A stretch of DNA of 64,000 bases from Gossypium raimondii (lineage: Eukaryota > Streptophyta > Magnoliopsida > Malvales > Malvaceae): contig NC_068576.1 in NCBI RefSeq assembly GCF_025698545.1, positions 56,890,094-56,954,093 on the forward strand, read 5' to 3'. The notes below the pieces were generated by a model. That model was not told where the DNA came from and searched no databases. It worked only from the letters and a program-made list of their open reading frames with translations. Both the position numbers and the translations under genes were made by a program. Of this stretch, positions 1 to 12,113 are shown piece after piece. The first letter of the stretch is position 1; the number at the start of each line of letters is the position of its first letter.

Positions 1-2
1 CG

Positions 3-62
3 GTTTACCGGAAGCTTGCCGGAAAGGATGTTGTGTTTGAGTTACCCGGTACAGTGACATAG
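3..62 (+). other. Possible 3' end of an upstream gene (partial)
   Basis: Frame 3 reads 19 codons from the window edge to a TAG at 60-62 and ends in the residues ELPGTVT. The stretch is richer in G+C than the AT-rich DNA that follows, which would fit a coding end followed by a 3' UTR. I do not recognise the family and the piece is too short to prove coding. It could equally be non-coding. Confidence 0.25.
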
Positions 63-486
63 ATAGATCCTTTTCAAGTGTATTGACACTTCGTGTTTTG
101 GTCTTCTTTGCCTCCAAAACTGTTTTGTTGTAGTGTATCTTAAAATTTTGGCATTCATTTCATTATATAGTGCATCAAGCTGAATGTTCAATTAGGAAAA
201 CAGCTATAAAATAGAATTTATCATCTTGAAGAAAACGGTTGAGGGGTTGGTAATTGATTACCAGTCTTAGCTTATCAAAGAGCGGCTCATCAGGCTAGAA
301 GTTCACTCAACTAAGACCCACTTAAAAGTTCTTCCTGTCACATTCTAAATCTCTTGCAGTTTTGTTATCAACTCTTGGCCGCGGGAGACCTAAATTAAGC
401 TCGTTAATTATATAAGTTTTTTCTATCACTCAAAAGAAGTTAAAACTATTTTACATATCACCACTCTATTAAAATATTTTATAATC

Positions 487-925
487 TTATACATTTTCTG
501 TAAAACTCTCTAAAACTATCATTAACGGTTCTTGGTATACTGTGTGAATCGCTTCTAATCTCCAAAACCATATTTTATATCAACATAAATGTTAAAAAAG
601 AAAAAAGAACAAAACCCAGTTCAATACCCTTGTCTGGACCGATATACCTGTCAATTCTCGGGCCAACTAATCCAATCAATCTGATCCAATTCCAACAACA
701 TTCTATCAAAATCCTTTATGATCATTATATTCTTTGTAAACTCTTCAAAACCATCACTAACAGCATTGAATATATAATGTGAACCGCTTTCAACCTTCAA
801 AACCATATTTTGTATCAACAAAAATGTTTTAAAAAAAATCCAGTTTAATACCCTTATCTAAACCGATACAATCCTCAGTTCCTGATCCAACTGGTCCAAT
901 CAATCATCTGAACCAGTTCCAAGAA
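487..925. repeat. Diverged tandem duplication, unit about 240 bp
   Basis: Two copies lie in tandem at about 487-715 and 725-925. Both contain the order 'gtaaactct..aaaacc', 'tgtgaa(t/c)cgctt', 'aaaaccatatttt', 'cagtt(c/t)aataccctt' and 'ccaatcaat'. The copies differ at many bases and by small indels, so the duplication is old. Confidence 0.7.
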
Positions 926-3814
926 CCCTTTTACAGGTGAGTAATGTGGGGGTCTCTAAATATGTGGATCAACCACTTTTAAGGACTTCATTGTCTTCAG
1001 CTCTGATTCCCTATCGTCCAACACGAGCCAGGTCGACAACACATAGCCAAACACTGCTCACATGCCATTGCCCAAACTTCACTTATGCACATTAGGTAAC
1101 TTGTCCTTAACCCAAATAATATAACCTAACCTAAGGTCCTCATCTATTAGGGTCCCATTTTACTTTTGAACATCTCCATCGGCCTCACAATATTGTTTCA
1201 AAAAATGGGTCTGAACATATAGATAAAATAAGAGTTGAAAAATCAACATTTTCTATCTGCCCCCTGGTGAAGTAGGGTCAAGTGGATATTGGACCTCATA
1301 TCCATAAAGGGACCACTTTTTTGGCTAGGCTCTGTTCCCTGGTTTGGGATCTTTGGTCACTCTTGTTTACACTTGCATTCACCATAAGACATGGACACAA
1401 CTACTGGTACCATTCCTTTCCTCCAAGATCGCTTCCGGTACAATGATGTTGGGGGTTGCAGATACTGTGATTCGATTTTATAATGGTGATTATCTGAATC
1501 AATTGAATTAAAATAGTAAAATGAATTTGAAACGATGATATTATTACAAAATATTGATCATTCTTATGCCTTTGTTGAGTCAATGTCTATTGTACTAAAA
1601 CAGTGAAGATTCAAAAAGTACTAGATTCCTGCATTAATTTTTAAGATGGTGCCATTTTGTCAAAACTTTAGAATAAATTTCGTTACTAGTCTTTGTATTA
1701 TTTATAAATTGTGGATTTGATTCTTCTAGTTTGGTCATTTTAGTCATCATATTTTTCAATTTTAAAACTTCAGTTATTATCAAATAGCACTTATTAAATT
1801 CATTAAAATAAGTTAATCTATTTCCAAATTTTGATGTGGTAAATGTATTAACCCGTGTAATGCCATATTAGTTTGTTGTTTCCACATATTACAAAAAAAA
1901 GATCCAGATAATGAATATAACTGTTGTCGTTTTACGTCAAGATTGAAATTTTGAAACTCAAGAATTATTAAGGACTATGAATGATCGAATTGAAGAACAT
2001 GAACTGAATTTACAACTTTAAGCATAGTACAAGACTAACAGGAGAATTTAACCAAATGGATTTAGCTGTTGTTATTTGGGTCATGATTGGAATTTCAAAA
2101 TTTGAAAAGTTCTATATTTAAATCCACAAGTGATGCATATTACAAGGAGTAATAGTAGAATTTAACCTTTCAAACTATATTTTGACTAAAAGGCCTCAAA
2201 CATTGTATTATTTCGGGATCTAAGAGGGGAAATGAAATATTTAACCCAAACATTCTATTGGAGGGATAGAAGGTGGATGGCATGTCTTCAAAGACCTGGT
2301 TCAAATGCCAAACATCTCATCACAATTATTTTCTAACCAGTCCCAAAATTTGTAAGAAATTAATAATTACAACATAGAGGGACCCCTTTGTATAATTTAA
2401 GACAAATTTGGTTGTATTAAGTCAATCCAGATATTGCACTTCTCCCCCTAACCACAAATATATATTTTTAATTATAGATATTTGGAGCTGTTTTTCCATT
2501 AGTAATATTTTTTTGAATTAATGTGTTGCAATTATGATTAGGACAATTTTTTATCAATTTTTTAATATTAATTTAAAGAATCCATGTGGAGTCATATGCC
2601 AAGTGGAGATTGTGTGTTTGAAATTTTCACCACCATTTCAAGAATATAGATTGAGACAGTAGGTGGGGGTGGGGGGAGGGGGTTACTTCAATTGGTGCAA
2701 CATTTATTTTTAATGTTCTTCAATCATTAATTGCTTTTTTAATTATATTTATGGATAGATATTAAATTGAGACGTGTTGTTATTTTTGGGCCTATATTTA
2801 AAGCTGAATAAGTTGATTTCAAAATTTAGTTTAAAATAAATGCTGTGGCTTTCAAATAGCACAGTATGTTTGAAAAATTACAAGGACTAAATTGTAAATG
2901 TTTGAAAAAGTACAAGGACTTGGGGTACAATTAGACCTAAGGAAAAATGAAAAAGCTTCACCGCCCATATCTATAATGGCAGATGGTGGGACTGGGGAAG
3001 GGCGAAAACATAAATGTTGAAAATGTGTTTTCTTCTTTACTTAGCTTCAAATTTAACCCAACAACACAAAAGGAGGACGAAGGTAAAATATCAATTTCAA
3101 AATTTGTGAAAAATAACAACATAATAAAAGCTTTAAATTCAACACCCAAAAAGGTGAAAACAAAATATGGTTTCAAAAAGGATTAGCTTACCTAAAAGTA
3201 GATTTCAAATGGTTTAAAGTGGATGACATGGGAGAAGAATGGTTCCTCACACCTTGTTTATTTATTTATTTATGTGGAGGAATTTTATATGAAGGGTTAA
3301 TTTAAATGATTCTATCAAGTTTTTTTTTTATATTATTTAATTTCATCCTTGTCAAAAAGATTGGTATTTTGGCATGATATAAATAGATTTATCCACAAGT
3401 TATTGGCTAAAATAGTAGTGATTTTGTCAAAAATTTGTTTTTTTTTTCTTTTAGCAATGGTTAAAATTCTTATCTTGCACGTAAGTTATATGGTTCAAAT
3501 TCTGCCATCCGTTTAATGATTCCATCTCTTTAAGGCGAGTTAAGTGTTTTTTCTCTTTGTTTCTCATGTAGTAGTATATGTATATTTATATACGATGAAT
3601 ATTGTTCACTGACATGATGTATTAGTTAGGTAGACCTCATACATATAGACACGTATCATTCTTTGGACTAAACACATGTTCATAAGATTTTATGCGAGCT
3701 CGGCTTGTACGTGTAACTCCGTGGGAAAGCGAGCTTGACCTGCAAACCTGGCCTGCGAGTTTATAGTGATCGGTGATGATAATTATCCTAACAAAGTGAA
3801 TTTAGAAATTTTTT

Positions 3815-4000
3815 AAAGGGAGTCAAAATTAAATTATAATTTTTTTGTAAGGTTAAAAGTGTAATTTTATATTGTACTAACTTATGATTTTATCATTTAA
3901 AAAGAACTAAATAGAAATGTTTTTATATTTTAGGAAGTCAAAGTACAATTTTACTAATTATTTAGGGACTAAAAGACCAATTTATCAAAATATCCAACAC
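3815..4000. repeat. AT-rich dispersed repeat (family G), one of about seven copies
   Basis: Phrases of the type 'gaggtcaaa(a/g)t(g/a)taattttat(c/t)at' and 'aaatttttaaggggcc' recur at about 3815-4000, 5755-5985, 23836-24065, 37100-37290, 39605-39840, 57280-57560 and 58205-58445. G+C-rich ends such as 'cccttcgcccctg', 'gtgcttgcccctt', 'gattcgcctctgg' and 'gcgaggccctgcc' mark one border. The copies are short, diverged and non-coding, and the edges are approximate. Confidence 0.6.
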
Positions 4001-4612
4001 ACCGTAGTATAAAAATTTTTTTTAAAAGTTGATTAATTTTTTCAAATAATGTAAATTGACATGGTCATATGTACTCATATTGGTGGTTGAGACGGCAATT
4101 CCAAATAGTCAATTTTACGTTTAGAAAGGTTCAACCTTTTTTTTTCTTGCAAAAAAGAGAGTAAAATTTCTTAGCATTAAATTCTCAACTATTCCCATCA
4201 TTTGCGCCGTGTTTCTTTGATTCCTTCCAAAGAGATTAAAAAAATTTCTTCCTTTTGTTCGATTCATGTTTTTTTTTTCTTTGCCTATGAATGAAAAAGA
4301 TAAATCCTTTCACAGCTTTCTCTCTCTCTAATTTTCCATCAAAATTTTGCAGAAAAACATGTACATATTTGTGTCTCATCATATCACTGTAATTTTATTG
4401 AACATATCCATTATTAAGACAAAGCTGGTCTTTTGTCTATATTTCCTCGAAATCCACATAAAATTCCAGTCACTCTCCTTTTTTTGACTTGTTTTTTTCT
4501 CTTTTCTTTTTTCAGTTCAAAGAATCTTTGTCAATGTTCAAAATCAAGGCTTCAAATTTCTTCCCCGCCTGCCACTATTGAATCCTTTTCCCATTTCCTC
4601 AAAAACCCTTTT

Positions 4613-4662
4613 TTTTGTGTGTGTGTGTGTGTTAAGAAATTAAAGCCAACCCCCCCCCCCCC
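4613..4662. repeat. GT microsatellite and poly-C run in a 5' leader
   Basis: A (GT)n run at about 4616-4632 is followed by a run of 13 C at 4650-4662, which ends 7 bases before the likely start codon at 4670. Both lie in the probable 5' UTR of the DUF1645-type gene and are likely to vary in length between individuals. Confidence 0.85.
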
Positions 4663-4669
4663 ACAAATT

Positions 4670-5353
4670 ATGTGTTCTGAAACAAGTCCAAGGGTGTCTT
4701 TTTCTCATGATCTAAGCCAACCAACAATGGAACAACGTGAACAACGAAGAGACACAAAGTTGTTAGAACAGCCGCCTTGTTCGGATTTCGAGTTCAACAT
4801 TTGCACCACCAGCTTCGACCAACAACAATGGTCATCAGCCGATGAGTTGTTTGCTAATGGTATGTTACTCCCTAAAACAGTAACCCCAAAATATGATGCC
4901 ATTGCCCCATCACTTGTTTCACTTCCACCACGGCCTAAATTGTCCATGGCTGATGATGTAAGAAAAGACATGGTGGAAAAAAAACCAGTTTCCAACAAGT
5001 CTATTTGGGGTTTTAAAAGAAGCAGCAGCCTCAATTGTGATGTTAAAAAGGGACTAATTTGTTCCTTACCCCTTCTTTCGAGAAGTAATTCAACCGGTTC
5101 GGTTTCGAGTGCGAGTTCGAAACATAAGCATAGTTCACCAAAGCTACCATCATCATCATCATGTTGTAATGGTTATCAGTTTCCTCAAAAGCCTCCATTG
5201 AAGAAAAACCATGGGAATTGTTCATATGGTAATGGTGTTAGAATCAGTCCTGTCTTGAATGTGCCACCTCCTTACATCTCTAAAGGAACAGCCAACCTGT
5301 TCGGTTTAGGATCCTTTTTACGAAATGGGAAAGTCAAGAAGAGCAAGAAATGA
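4670..5353 (+). CDS. DUF1645-family protein
   Basis: This is an intronless gene for a 227-residue protein. The start chosen is the ATG at 4670 (MCSETSPRVSF). The frame stays open upstream to 4433, but that extension runs through T-rich leader, a GT repeat and a poly-C tract and looks untranslated. The N-terminal part has the phrase FEFNICTTSFD followed by SADELFANGMLLP, the hallmark of the plant DUF1645 family. The middle is Ser-rich (SSSLNCD, SRSNSTGSVSSASSK), and the C-terminus is basic (FLRNGKVKKSKK). No signal peptide or membrane segment is visible. Family members are sometimes annotated as membrane-associated kinase regulators or stress-response proteins, but their biochemical role is unclear, so I assign none. 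Confidence 0.82.
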   Translation: MCSETSPRVSFSHDLSQPTMEQREQRRDTKLLEQPPCSDFEFNICTTSFDQQQWSSADELFANGMLLPKTVTPKYDAIAPSLVSLPPRPKLSMADDVRKDMVEKKPVSNKSIWGFKRSSSLNCDVKKGLICSLPLLSRSNSTGSVSSASSKHKHSSPKLPSSSSCCNGYQFPQKPPLKKNHGNCSYGNGVRISPVLNVPPPYISKGTANLFGLGSFLRNGKVKKSKK

Positions 5354-6764
5354 ATTTCCTTACATGATGTTGGATTTTTTTTTCTAAACTGTTCAATATT
5401 ACGATGAACAAAGAATGGAAAAGTTATGGCATATGTGTTGATGCATATCTTTGAAGTGTGACAAAGCTTAGGAGACAAGAAAAAAACAGGTACCCTTTTC
5501 TCTCATGGCTTGTTGGAATCAATTGAAAAAGAAGGTTTTGGCCTTACTAGTTCACAATTATGTAGATAAAAAGAGGGTTTTGATTTTGCTTATATGAAAG
5601 ATTTCTCTAATGTTTTTGTTGGTGTTACCATTTGTTTTTTCTTTGGAATATGATGCTGTTGATGTTGCCCTTTATGGATATTACTTGTTTGTATTCTAGC
5701 GTATGATACACTTATAATCTAATCATGGACCATTTTGGTTGTTGGTTGTCCGGAGTGAAGCTAGAAAGTTTTTAGGGGCTGAGATTAAGTTAAATATTGT
5801 TACGAGAGCTAAAATGTAATTTCATCATTGTATTGGTTTATATTTTTATGGTTTTCAAAATGATTAAATCGAAATTTTAGTATTTTTAGGTGCCAAACTA
5901 TAATTTTATCATATATTAATCTAAGATTTTATGAATTTTGAGAGTCTAAAGCTGCAAATTTTCACCACACCCTTCGCCCCTGTTAGATGCCTTAGCAATG
6001 GCCCTTTGTTTCTTTTTTAGTTTCTTTTTTCTTTGCTTGTTGTGCCAGCAAATTCAAGTGTAGGCAATTTGTAGATTCTTGCAAGGCAAGGAAATTAAGG
6101 CTTTTTTTTCCACTCTTTGCCCCCATTATTCCATCATTTCCCTTTAATATAGAAATATTGATTGCGTGCATATTTAATTATCCATGTTGAATTAGATTTC
6201 GAGTTTTCTATTTATTTAGAGCAATTTCTTTTCTTGTTAAATTCAAAGGTTAAAATATGCTTTAAGTCTGTGTTGTTCGTATATTTGAAATTTAATCCTT
6301 CTACTTTTATTTTAAAGAACTCTCTACTTTTAGGATTTAAAATGCAAATTTAATTGTTAACATTGTTAAAATTACTCTATCAAATTCATGTTCATCATGT
6401 TTTGTGATATAACTACCAAATGAGTATTTTTATATTATTTCAAAGTGTCACCAGTGAATTTAATAGAAAATTTTAATAGTGCTAACAGAGTATTGATAGT
6501 TGAACTTGAATTTTAAAATTTAAAAAGTAGTGCGACTAAATTCCAAATATACGAAGAGTAGTATTTTCACTCTCCGTCGGAAAGGTATGAGGCATAATAT
6601 ACAAAAAGATAAATGGTACATGAACTCATTGCTTGATAAAAAAAATTAAATCATTAGTGAATTTTATTATGAAAAGTGAAAAACTTTCACATCCAAACCC
6701 AAAAAAGAAGAAAAGAATTCATTTGAGTCAGTCTCTGAGTGTGTATTATTCTTGTAGGAGTAGT
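5354..6764. other. Intergenic, convergent gene ends
   Basis: This stretch lies between the 3' ends of the DUF1645 gene (+) and the QWRF gene (-). It holds a copy of an AT-rich dispersed repeat at about 5755-5985, with 'ttttaggggctgag' at one end and 'cccttcgcccctg' at the other. I see no gene. Confidence 0.5.
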
Positions 6765-9758
6765 TTATTGGTACATGAACCCATTGCTTGCAACTGAATA
6801 AGCTGAGCTCTTAAACTGCAGTCTTCAACCTAAAAAAAACACAGTAAGCAATCGTTGTACGTGTACACATTCAAGTGAATAAAATTCCAACGCACATATA
6901 AAAATGGTTTTGAGTGGTGCATTTTCATAATGGGGGAAGGCCAAACCTGAAATGTATTGGTTTTATAAAACAAATCTCCACATTCTTCAATAACAGCTCT
7001 TTCTCCTATTGCCACTCTAGCCAATTCTGAAACTGAACTTTCCATTTCCTCAGCCTGCATTAAAAGGACCAAATTGCATCAATGTTTGTCACTTTTCTGT
7101 GAGGTGTTTTGCATGTTTTGAAAATCGACCTTTACCTTTGGCATAAAGCTTTGAACATTGGAAACTATCATTTCCATCATTTTTATTGCTGAAGTCATTG
7201 CTTCCCCTACCTCTCTTGTATCTACCTGCAAATAAACATATAATAAGAAACTGAAATTGCTTCATTTGAATAAAATGATGAACATACAAAAATGGGAAAA
7301 AAAAGGGTGGAAATATGTACCTTAACATTCCCATTGATTGGCAGTCTAAGAGAAATGTTCAACAAAGATTGAATAGCTTCTGATAAAGAATTTAAGTAAT
7401 CTCTTTGGAATGTAGACCATTCTTCTAGATATGGCATCTAAAAGGAGACCAAAAACAACATGTAAAACTTTGTGTGTAAATAACGTTTTAATTTCATAAA
7501 ATGGCGGTCAATAAAAGTACCATAGGAGTCAGATTACAGTTTACCCTCACTATTCAAAAAATGGAAAATTATCCCCTATATATTAGATCAAAGAGCAAAT
7601 CTGTCTCTTTTGTTAAAAATTTTATCCATTAGTACTGTAAAAAACTGATGTTGCTAACACGTGGCGTGTCCACGTATACCGCATGTTAATGCATAGAGAT
7701 CGGTGTTTAATAGTAAAAATGAATGAAATTTTTAATAAAAAACCAATTTACTCTTTGATCTAATGTACAGAGAGTAATTAGTCCACTTTTTGAATAAAGG
7801 GGAAAAAGGAAATCCAACCTCCAATACTTTTACCAGATGTGGTCTTTATGGAATTTGATGCATTACTAACATCTGTAATTAAGGATAATGACACATAGAA
7901 GTACGGTAACTTAAGATGCACGGAGAGCATTAACATCTATTGTCAAATAATTACACTACATGTAAATGCTCTTAAGGCCTATGTTGCACCACCTCTTTAT
8001 GTTTGAGAATGGTTATGGAGATATGATCTTCCAAGAATACACCAAATACCCGAGTCCAAATAACACAAGACAATGCGAACCGATTAAAGGGAGTATAGGG
8101 AGTATGGGAACATGAACTATCTATGATACAAAATCAAGCTAAACCAAAGCAGTAATGCAAAGTTTTAAGGACCAAAAAGGAATGTGTATATACCACAGGT
8201 GCATGAATGCAAATAAGATCAACACAAATTTGACCAAATTTACAAACTTACATGAGATTCTAGAATATTTGATAAGGTTTTCATCCTTTGTAGTAGTTGA
8301 AGCTCCATGCGTTTCCTTCTCACACAATCATACAACTCTGATATCTTCACCTCAAGAGAATAAAGTATTCTCTAATAAAAGTGGATCAAATCATCATAAA
8401 GAAACAGTGAGATGCTTAATTATATCATAAACAAGTTCCTACATGATCTAAAACATACGCGTATGAAACAAAAAAAACTGAAGTATACCGATCAAAACCA
8501 TTTCTTAAACAAACAAGAAGATACTATATGAAGTTTTGATGAGTTGACTAAGGTGAAAGTATCATGGAGGCCCTTGTAGTCGGATTACATTTTTCTCCAT
8601 TTACTAAAAAAAACGAGTACATTAGTCCTCCATCCATTTCTGCATGGACTAATTTTTTTTTTTAACTAAAAAGGTTAAAATGTAATCTGATTCTTTGTAT
8701 AAGGGCCTCCATGGTACTTTTATCATTAACTAATGAACATTTCACAATAATGAATTGATGTAACATAATAAGTTGCATATGTTAATAAAAGAAAGAACAT
8801 TCAGAGCATAAGGCCTAACCTCAGTTTCTCTTTTCTGAATTTGAGTAGAGTTTTCTGCCTTGGCGTTAGCAAATCTCCATTGTAAATAACAATTGTAAAG
8901 CAATTTCAAGGAATGTAAATCCTCTTGATGACGAGAAATTTTCTTTGATCCCCTTACTGTATCAGTCCCATGCTTTGTATGAGAAGGGACTGGTGGTAGT
9001 GAAAATGGAGTCACCTTAGCAGATTTCCCCTTCATTAGTCCATTAGGAAGATGAAACAGAGAAGGATCGGAACTTAATAGTGGCGAATTCAAAGAGCGGG
9101 AGAGTTTGAAAGACGGCTCGGCACCGTCGCCGTTGTTATCCGCCTCAGGCAATGAGGTGCCTAAATCTATAAGGGACAGAGCAGTACGGCCAGACTCATT
9201 GACAGAGGGTTCTTGAGAAGAAGATGAAGAAGCGTTAGGTTTCGATGATAAACCGATCCCACTTGATTGCAACAACTTGGCGGCCGCAGATGCCTTTGCC
9301 GTCGCCGGAACGTTGGCTGTCCGGTGGTTTAATCTTATTGTTGATGATGGTAATGATGAAGTTCTTTCAATAGTAGGCGTATCTGGCCTTAAAGGCGTAT
9401 TATTTGCTGTGCTTCTCCCAAATAATTTGCTGGTATCGCTATAAGTTCTTGAATGGCGATGCTTCTTTTGAACGGTAGTTATATTTATGAACGGCGATTC
9501 AAGAGAGGCTCTTGGAGTATCACAAGGGGCAACGGCGGGGATGTTCTCGTCAACCTCCGGTTCCGATTGCTGTCTCTGCCGCTGCAAATGGTGTTGCTTT
9601 TGAAGTGGAGATCTCGAATGGTCGCCGGAAGAATGGGAGGATGATACCGGAGACATGAACCTGGAACTGACTTCTCTTACCCTCGGCCGCCGCTGAGGAG
9701 GGATGGGAACGGCAGGCGGCGGCGGCGGCGCCGCAACTTCTTCCGTTTCAACCGGCAT
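6765..9758 (-). CDS. QWRF motif-containing protein (EDE1/AUG8-type microtubule protein)
   Basis: Six exons on the minus strand join in frame: 9758-8820, 8371-8252, 7437-7321, 7225-7136, 7054-6947 and 6830-6765. All introns are GT-AG, and the product is 479 residues. The N-terminal 280 residues are Pro/Ser-rich and basic, with PRVREVSSRFMSP near residue 25, a sequence typical of this family. The signature QWRF is at residues 293-296 (NCYLQWRFANAKAE). The later exons form a conserved helical domain with VRRKRMELQLLQRMK, MPYLEEWS and VSELARVAIGERA. QWRF proteins include ENDOSPERM DEFECTIVE 1, AUG8 and SNOWY COTYLEDON 3, which bind microtubules; AUG8 and EDE1 act with the augmin complex in spindle and phragmoplast. 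The sequence looks closest to the EDE1 branch, but the exact orthologue is uncertain. Two small transposon-like insertions sit in introns 1 and 2. An MSA motif and two G-boxes lie upstream. Confidence 0.93.
7513..7833. mobile_element. MITE family A, copy 1 (QWRF intron 2)
   Basis: The left end reads aaaagtaccataggagtcag and the right end cctccaatacttttac, forming an imperfect terminal inverted repeat. The interior shares 'atattagatcaaagag' and 'tgttaaaaattttatcc' with the copy at 16674. It lies wholly inside intron 2 of the QWRF gene (8251-7438). No ORF is present. Confidence 0.7.
8556..8720. mobile_element. MITE family A, short copy 2 (QWRF intron 1)
   Basis: The ends are almost perfect inverted repeats: aaagtatcatggaggccctt on the left and aagggcctccatggtacttt on the right, about 165 bp apart. 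It lies in intron 1 of the QWRF gene (8819-8372). It is the best-preserved copy of the family and has no ORF. Confidence 0.85.
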
Positions 9759-9885
9759 TGAAAGGATCTATTGAAATCAGATCGATCTCTGTGTGCTAAT
9801 AAAAAATTTCCGATCACTAAACCAAAAATGATAATTGAGTGAAAAAAGATGGTACTATTTTCATATTTTGGTTAGAAGAAAAAAT

Positions 9886-9895
9886 AGCCGTTGGG
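9886..9895 (-). promoter_or_regulatory. MSA element upstream of the QWRF gene
   Basis: The minus strand reads CCCAACGGCT, a full match to YCYAACGGYY. This mitosis-specific activator is bound by three-repeat MYB factors in G2/M genes. It lies about 128 bp upstream of the QWRF start codon. Use in this gene is inferred from position and gene type. Confidence 0.6.
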
Positions 9896-9922
9896 GCAAC
9901 GTTCGAGTTTTCAAAAGTGAAA

Positions 9923-9944
9923 CACGTGATCCGATGGGCACGTG
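9923..9944. promoter_or_regulatory. Paired G-boxes
   Basis: Two CACGTG palindromes at 9923-9928 and 9939-9944, 16 bp apart, lie about 165-186 bp upstream of the QWRF start codon. G-boxes bind bZIP and bHLH factors. The pairing may be meaningful, but no function is shown. Confidence 0.45.
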
Positions 9945-10486
9945 ATTTCTAGCACATTCACGGGTCTTATTATCACTGGTGGCCCAGCCCACGTAAACTA
10001 AAAAAAACATCCTATTAGACCTGTTAATTGGGCTCATATATGTTGGTTTTGGGTCGGGTTAAGGTGAATATACTTGAGAGGTCCTTCTATTGTAAGTATC
10101 TAATCAAATTAGTTCTTTTTCTATTAAATGGATAAATTTAGTCTCTATATTATTAAAAGGAATCAAATAGGGTCAACTTAGAATAGAATTATAATTTAAT
10201 ATTTAAAAATATATCATTTACTATTTAACAAAGTTAATATTTTTGAAGTTTTATGGTTCTATAAATGAAATATTTTGTTTGGAATTAATTTGTAAATTAA
10301 AAATAAATTTAAAGACAATTTTTATACAACAAATGTTAGCTCTGTTACAACTTAAACTTATTTGATTTTTTAATAGTATAGAGACTAAATTGATTCATTT
10401 AATAATAGAATGATTAATTTAATCCAATCCTATAAATATCGATTATTTTCTTCTCCTATTACTACACATCTTTTGTTTTGTTTTTA

Positions 10487-10870
10487 CGGGTTAAATGATT
10501 ATTTAGGGCATGAACTTGACAACAACTCACATTGGGGCTTGAATTTTTTTTATTCAAGTTAATCCCCAGACTTGGTAGTTATTTTCATACGAAGGCTTGA
10601 ACTAGGCATTTGTTTCTGCGTTGTGGCTTAAATTTCTTTTTTATTCAACTTAGTCTCTGAACTTAATAATTGTTCCCAGATTGTAGCTTGAACTTACAAT
10701 TGTTCCTACATTGAGACTTAAGCTTCAGGGTTTTTAAGAAAATATCATGGGCCTAACTTAGATAAAAAAAATTAAACATGAAAACAATTATAAAGTCCAA
10801 AAATTGACTTTAATTTAAAAAAATTAAACTCTAATATAAAAACAATTCTCAAAAAAAAATTAAAAGTTAA
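10487..10870. repeat. Repeat family B, copy 1
   Basis: It begins gggttaaatgatt and contains several variants of 'cttgacaattgttcccacattggggcttgaac', as in the copies near 44661 and 54772. The right end is degraded, so the boundary is approximate. No ORF is present. Confidence 0.55.
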
Positions 10871-11165
10871 AAGAACTCTCATGTCCCTAACTTATAACCC
10901 AACATCCTTAGCACAGTCCAAACTCTCAAACCTCCGATCTAAAACGTAAACAGTGATTACTTCTAGAATAATAAAAAATACATTGTCCAACCCGTAATGA
11001 AATTATAAAAATAAATAAGTTAAAAGATAAATTATTGTCCAAGCCTACTTTTGTCTCCTCACTTTCCTTCCTTTGAAACATGAAAATACATTTTTGTACG
11101 GCCGAATGCTGAAAATCACTATGCGACCATTTTTCCAAAGCTAGAAAGGAGCTACAAAATAATAA

Positions 11166-12113
11166 TTGGCTTAATTCAAGATTTGGTCCTTAAAGTACAC
11201 CTTTTTTTTTTATCTTGGTACCTATATTTTTTTTACCAATTTGATACCTAAAGTATGTCTCCATTATATTTTTAGTCTATTTTTTATTGATGTTAAAAAT
11301 ATTTTTATAGCCAATCACAAAGTGCTACGTGATGTCTTTATGTAGAAAAAAATATTTTTTATTAAATGTATATACAAGCAAAAAAATATAAAAATAGAAA
11401 TAAACATATAAAAATAAAATGTATTTATAAAATATAAAAACATATAAATTGTAAAAATTATAAAAATAAAAGTTACAAAAGAAATACGAAAAGAAATTAG
11501 TTAAAATTAATAATATTATTAAAAAATGTAAAATTATAAAAAAGTTTAAAATAATTTTTATAAAATATATATTTCTAAATTTCTAAAAGATATTTAAATT
11601 TCAATTTTTTGCAATTACTTGAAATATATATATATATTTTTAATTTTTATATTTTCTTTGACTTTTAAAATTATATATTTTAGAATCTTATAAAAAATTG
11701 TGTTTAAACTTTTTAAATTTTTATATATTATATATGGTTTTTAGTTTTAATCAATATAATATATAATACTAAAAAATAAAAAAAAGGACACGTGGTGTGT
11801 TCTAATAATGCTACATGACCGACTAAGGACTGTTCAACGCTCAGTCAACACAAGTTGACTATTGGTCAAAGTCAATATTTTTTAATATTTAAATACTTAA
11901 TATTATAATTTTCTATTTTCTAATTTCAAATTAATATTTTTATTTTAAATAAACTTAATTGCCACATGACATTGTTTTCATTGGCCAAAACATTTCATGT
12001 AGTGCTTTTTCATTAGCTAAAGTTGCCTAATAATTTTTGTAAACGTTGGTTACAAAATGAATCAAAAATAAAAAATGAGTATACTTCAGAGGCTAAATTA
12101 TGAATTAAGCCAA
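11166..12113. mobile_element. Non-autonomous terminal-inverted-repeat element, about 0.95 kb
   Basis: The left end reads TTGGCTTAATTCAagatttgg and the reverse complement of the right end reads TTGGCTTAATTCAtaattta. The identity continues loosely for about 35 bp. The interior is extremely AT-rich and codes for nothing. I could not fix a target-site duplication. Confidence 0.65.

Larger units (their letters stand above)
63..4669. other. Gene-free region with degenerate repeats
   Basis: I see no convincing gene here. It holds a diverged tandem duplication (about 487-925), a G-rich run near 2660, and an AT-rich dispersed repeat at about 3815-4000. A short SINE- or tRNA-like phrase (ggttcaaattctgcc) lies near 3492. 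The last 450 bases are pyrimidine-rich and probably form the promoter and leader of the gene at 4670. Confidence 0.5.

Noticed and set aside
2958-3186. Overlapping open frames on both strands near 3 kb
   Set aside because: Both are short, low in complexity and mirror each other; no start context or domain supports a gene.
4433-4669. Upstream extension of the DUF1645 frame
   Set aside because: It has no ATG at its start and runs through poly-T, a GT microsatellite and a poly-C tract; it looks like leader sequence.
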